A stretch of 8,025 bases of DNA, taken from the NCBI GenBank assembly GCA_934202505.1, contig CAKPXW010000078.1:1-8025 (forward strand). The letters are read 5' to 3'. The position numbers were made by a program, and so were the translations under genes. This document shows positions 7,075 to 8,025 of this stretch, one piece after another. How positions within the stretch are numbered: the first letter of the stretch is position 1; every line of letters starts with the position of its first letter. Below the pieces are notes generated by a model. It searched no databases and had not been told where the DNA came from. It worked only from the letters and a program-made list of their open reading frames with translations. The DNA comes from an uncultured Bacilli bacterium (GTDB lineage: Bacteria; Bacillota_I; Bacilli_A; RFN20; CAG-631).

Positions 7075-7103
7075 TTTACAAAAGTTTAAAAATATTGTAT
7101 TAT
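7075..7103 (+). promoter_or_regulatory. Promoter of the tRNA operon
   Basis: TTTACA (7075-7080, 5 of 6) and TATTAT (7098-7103, 5 of 6) are spaced by exactly 17 bases, placing the start near 7110, about 14 bases before the first tRNA. An A/T-rich tract with long T and A runs lies just upstream (7059-7070) and could act as an UP-like element. Confidence 0.75.
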
Positions 7104-7123
7104 ATCTAGGCAATAATTGAAAT

Positions 7124-7199
7124 GGGGCTTTAGCTCATCTGGAAGAGCGCCTGCCTTGCAAGCAGGAGGTGGCGGGTTCGATCCCCGTAAGCTCCACCA
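7124..7199 (+). tRNA. tRNA-Ala (anticodon TGC)
   Basis: A complete 76-base cloverleaf with encoded CCA. The acceptor stem GGGGCTT/AAGCTCC contains the G3-U70 wobble that marks alanine tRNAs. The anticodon stem CCTGC/GCAGG closes the loop CTTGCAA, anticodon TGC. It is the first gene of a seven-tRNA operon and follows the promoter by about 20 bases. Confidence 0.97.
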
Positions 7200-7217
7200 T
7201 TATTTATTGCAAAATCT

Positions 7218-7294
7218 GGCGGTGTAGCCCAGTTGGTTAGAGCGACCGGCTCATACCCGGTAGGTCGAGGGTTCAAGTCCCCCCGCCGCTACCA
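7218..7294 (+). tRNA. tRNA-Met, elongator (anticodon CAT)
   Basis: A 77-base cloverleaf with encoded CCA; the loop CTCATAC gives anticodon CAT. The acceptor GGCGGTG/CGCCGCT has a G1-U72 wobble and T6-G67, and the whole resembles the B. subtilis elongator tRNA-Met (GGCGGTGTAGC... CGCCGCTACCA as I recall it). It lacks the C1-A72 mismatch of the initiator and is unlike the Ile2 tRNA that follows, so elongator is the best assignment. The T stem has one A-C mismatch. Confidence 0.9.
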
Positions 7295-7304
7295 TTTAAA
7301 GTAT

Positions 7305-7380
7305 GGACCCTTAGCTCAATGGTCAGAGCTCCCGGCTCATAACCGGTTGGTTGTGGGTTCAAGTCCTACAGGGTCCACCA
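7305..7380 (+). tRNA. tRNA-Ile2 (anticodon CAT, expected lysidine at C34)
   Basis: A 76-base cloverleaf with encoded CCA and a perfect acceptor stem GGACCCT/AGGGTCC. The loop CTCATAA gives anticodon CAT. The body matches what I recall of the B. subtilis tRNA-Ile(CAT) (GGACC..TTAGCTCA, AGGTCC-type acceptor), which TilS converts to a lysidine-bearing AUA reader. The position between Met and Ser matches the Bacillus trnB order. The outermost anticodon-stem pair appears to be a C-U mismatch. Confidence 0.88.
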
Positions 7381-7395
7381 TCTTTAAATAAATAC

Positions 7396-7486
7396 GGAGG
7401 AATACCCAAGTGGTTGAAGGGTCCGGTCTTGAAAACCGGTAGATCGGGCAACTGGTGCGGGGGTTCGAATCCCTCTTCCTCCGCCA
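7396..7486 (+). tRNA. tRNA-Ser (anticodon TGA)
   Basis: A 91-base class II tRNA with encoded CCA. The acceptor is GGAGGAA/TTCCTCC with discriminator G. The anticodon stem CCGGT/ACCGG closes CTTGAAA, anticodon TGA. A long variable arm of serine type (about 7442-7458) forms ATCGG/CTGGT around a GCAA loop. Short open frames over this gene on either strand are not real proteins. Confidence 0.96.
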
Positions 7487-7497
7487 TCTATTTACAT

Positions 7498-7574
<77 letters not shown>

Positions 7575-7596
7575 ATATAATTTAATATTTTAAAAT

Positions 7597-7672
7597 GGCC
7601 CAGTGGTGTAGCGGTTAACATGCCTCCCTGTCACGGAGGAGATCGAGGGTTCGATTCCCTTCTGGGTCGCCA
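7597..7672 (+). tRNA. tRNA-Asp (anticodon GTC)
   Basis: A 76-base cloverleaf with encoded CCA. The acceptor GGCCCAG/CTGGGTC has a G2-U71 wobble and discriminator G73, an aspartate identity element. The anticodon stem CCTCC/GGAGG closes CTGTCAC, anticodon GTC. Confidence 0.96.
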
Positions 7673-7687
7673 TTTAATTTATGAGAA

Positions 7688-7763
7688 GGCCCGGTAGCTC
7701 AGCTGGTAGAGCGGAGGACTGAAAATCCTTGTGTCGCTGGTTCAATCCCAGTCTGGGCCACCA
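7688..7763 (+). tRNA. tRNA-Phe (anticodon GAA)
   Basis: A 76-base cloverleaf with encoded CCA. The acceptor is GGCCCGG/CTGGGCC with discriminator A. The loop CTGAAAA between GAGGA and TCCTT gives anticodon GAA. It is the last gene of the operon, with a terminator 15 bases later. Confidence 0.96.
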
Positions 7764-7778
7764 TCTAAATTAGTTTAT

Positions 7779-7802
7779 AAAGAGTTGATTAACTCTTTTT
7801 TT
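7779..7802 (+). terminator. Intrinsic terminator of the tRNA operon
   Basis: An 8-bp stem AAAGAGTT/AACTCTTT with a GATT loop (7787-7790) runs into a T tract to 7802, with a second T run at 7804-7809. It lies directly behind tRNA-Phe and closes the operon. Confidence 0.87.
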
Positions 7803-7812
7803 GTTTTTTACC

Positions 7813-7871
7813 ATGATATTTATCATACATTTTTAAAGTATACGTGTATACGTCAAAATTTAACACGTATA
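7813..7871. repeat. Cluster of short palindromes and direct repeats downstream of the tRNA operon
   Basis: Three elements lie close together: a near-perfect palindrome ATGATA-tt-TATCAT (7813-7826), a tandem pair of GTATACGT (7838-7845 and 7846-7853), and a 9-bp inverted repeat TATACGTGT (7839-7847) / ACACGTATA (7863-7871). No gene covers them. They could be operator sites, an attachment site or the trace of an element end; I cannot say which. Confidence 0.5.
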
Positions 7872-7879
7872 GTAAAAAT

Positions 7880-7935
7880 AAAAAGATAATCAGATATTAT
7901 AGTGCTTGTTACTACAATTAAATGATTATCTTTTT
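7880..7935. terminator. 13-bp inverted repeat, possibly a bidirectional terminator
   Basis: AAAAAGATAATCA (7880-7892) pairs perfectly with TGATTATCTTTTT (7923-7935) around 30 bases. The A run on the left and T run on the right would give a U tract to transcripts from either side. The large loop is unusual for an intrinsic terminator; it contains a small TAGT/ACTA pairing (7900-7914). It could instead be the inverted end of a small element. Confidence 0.45.
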
Positions 7936-8025
7936 TACTTATAATCCACCATTTTCCACCAGTGGGAATTTAACCCCTACTTCAATTTATCCTTGATATT
8001 TTTAGAATATGGTAATAAATTTTCA
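7936..8025 (-). other. Right edge: short repeats and possible 3' end of a leftward gene
   Basis: On the minus strand an open frame enters from the right edge and ends at TAG (7979-7977), reading ENLLPYSKNIKDKLK. With only 15 codons this may be chance, though the LLPYSKNI ending is reminiscent of the C-terminal tails of some transposases (IS66 type, from memory). Just beyond the stop lie two copies of TCCACCA (plus strand 7945-7951 and 7955-7961) and a partly palindromic stretch around 7953-7968. I see no complete gene here. Confidence 0.22.

Overview
The window is strongly A+T-rich DNA from a low-G+C Gram-positive bacterium. I place it in Bacillota, class Bacilli, possibly an uncultured gut lineage near Erysipelotrichales or RF39, but the sequence does not fix the genus. 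Four things support this: consensus GGAGG-type ribosome binding sites; TTGACA/TATAAT-like promoters; an ispH gene next to a YqfQ/VrrA-family gene, as in Bacillus; and a tRNA run (Ala-Met-Ile2-Ser-fMet-Asp-Phe) in the order I recall from the trnB operon of B. subtilis. Trp is encoded by TGG and the complete CDSs all stop with TAA, so nothing suggests the Mycoplasma code.

Left part, minus strand (1-4222). A protein I do not recognise runs off the left edge; it has its own extended -10 promoter and a strong ribosome binding site. Upstream of it (right in window coordinates) is a tight three-gene operon read right to left: an alpha/beta hydrolase, a membrane-anchored Mur ligase related to MurF, and a divergent D-Ala-D-Ala-ligase-like ATP-grasp enzyme. 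A peptide-bond-forming pair, one member of which has lost the UDP-substrate domain and gained membrane helices, is the most interesting content of the window. I infer a membrane-linked variant of the MurF/Ddl step of wall precursor synthesis.

Middle, plus strand (4261-6996). A divergent promoter region separates that operon from an nfeD-slipin (SPFH) pair with a TAATG overlap, closed by a clear intrinsic terminator. After only 24 bases come a small YqfQ/VrrA-family protein and ispH, the last enzyme of the MEP isoprenoid pathway. Isoprenoids supply the undecaprenyl carrier for wall synthesis, so the wall theme continues, though no co-regulation is visible.

Right part (7075-8025). A TTTACA-17-TATTAT promoter drives seven tRNA genes, all with encoded CCA, ending in an intrinsic terminator. 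Three of the seven have a CAT anticodon and can be told apart as elongator Met, Ile2 and initiator fMet. The last 220 bases hold no complete gene but are dense in repeats and palindromes, with a 13-bp inverted repeat and, at the extreme edge on the minus strand, what may be the last codons of a further gene, possibly part of a mobile element.
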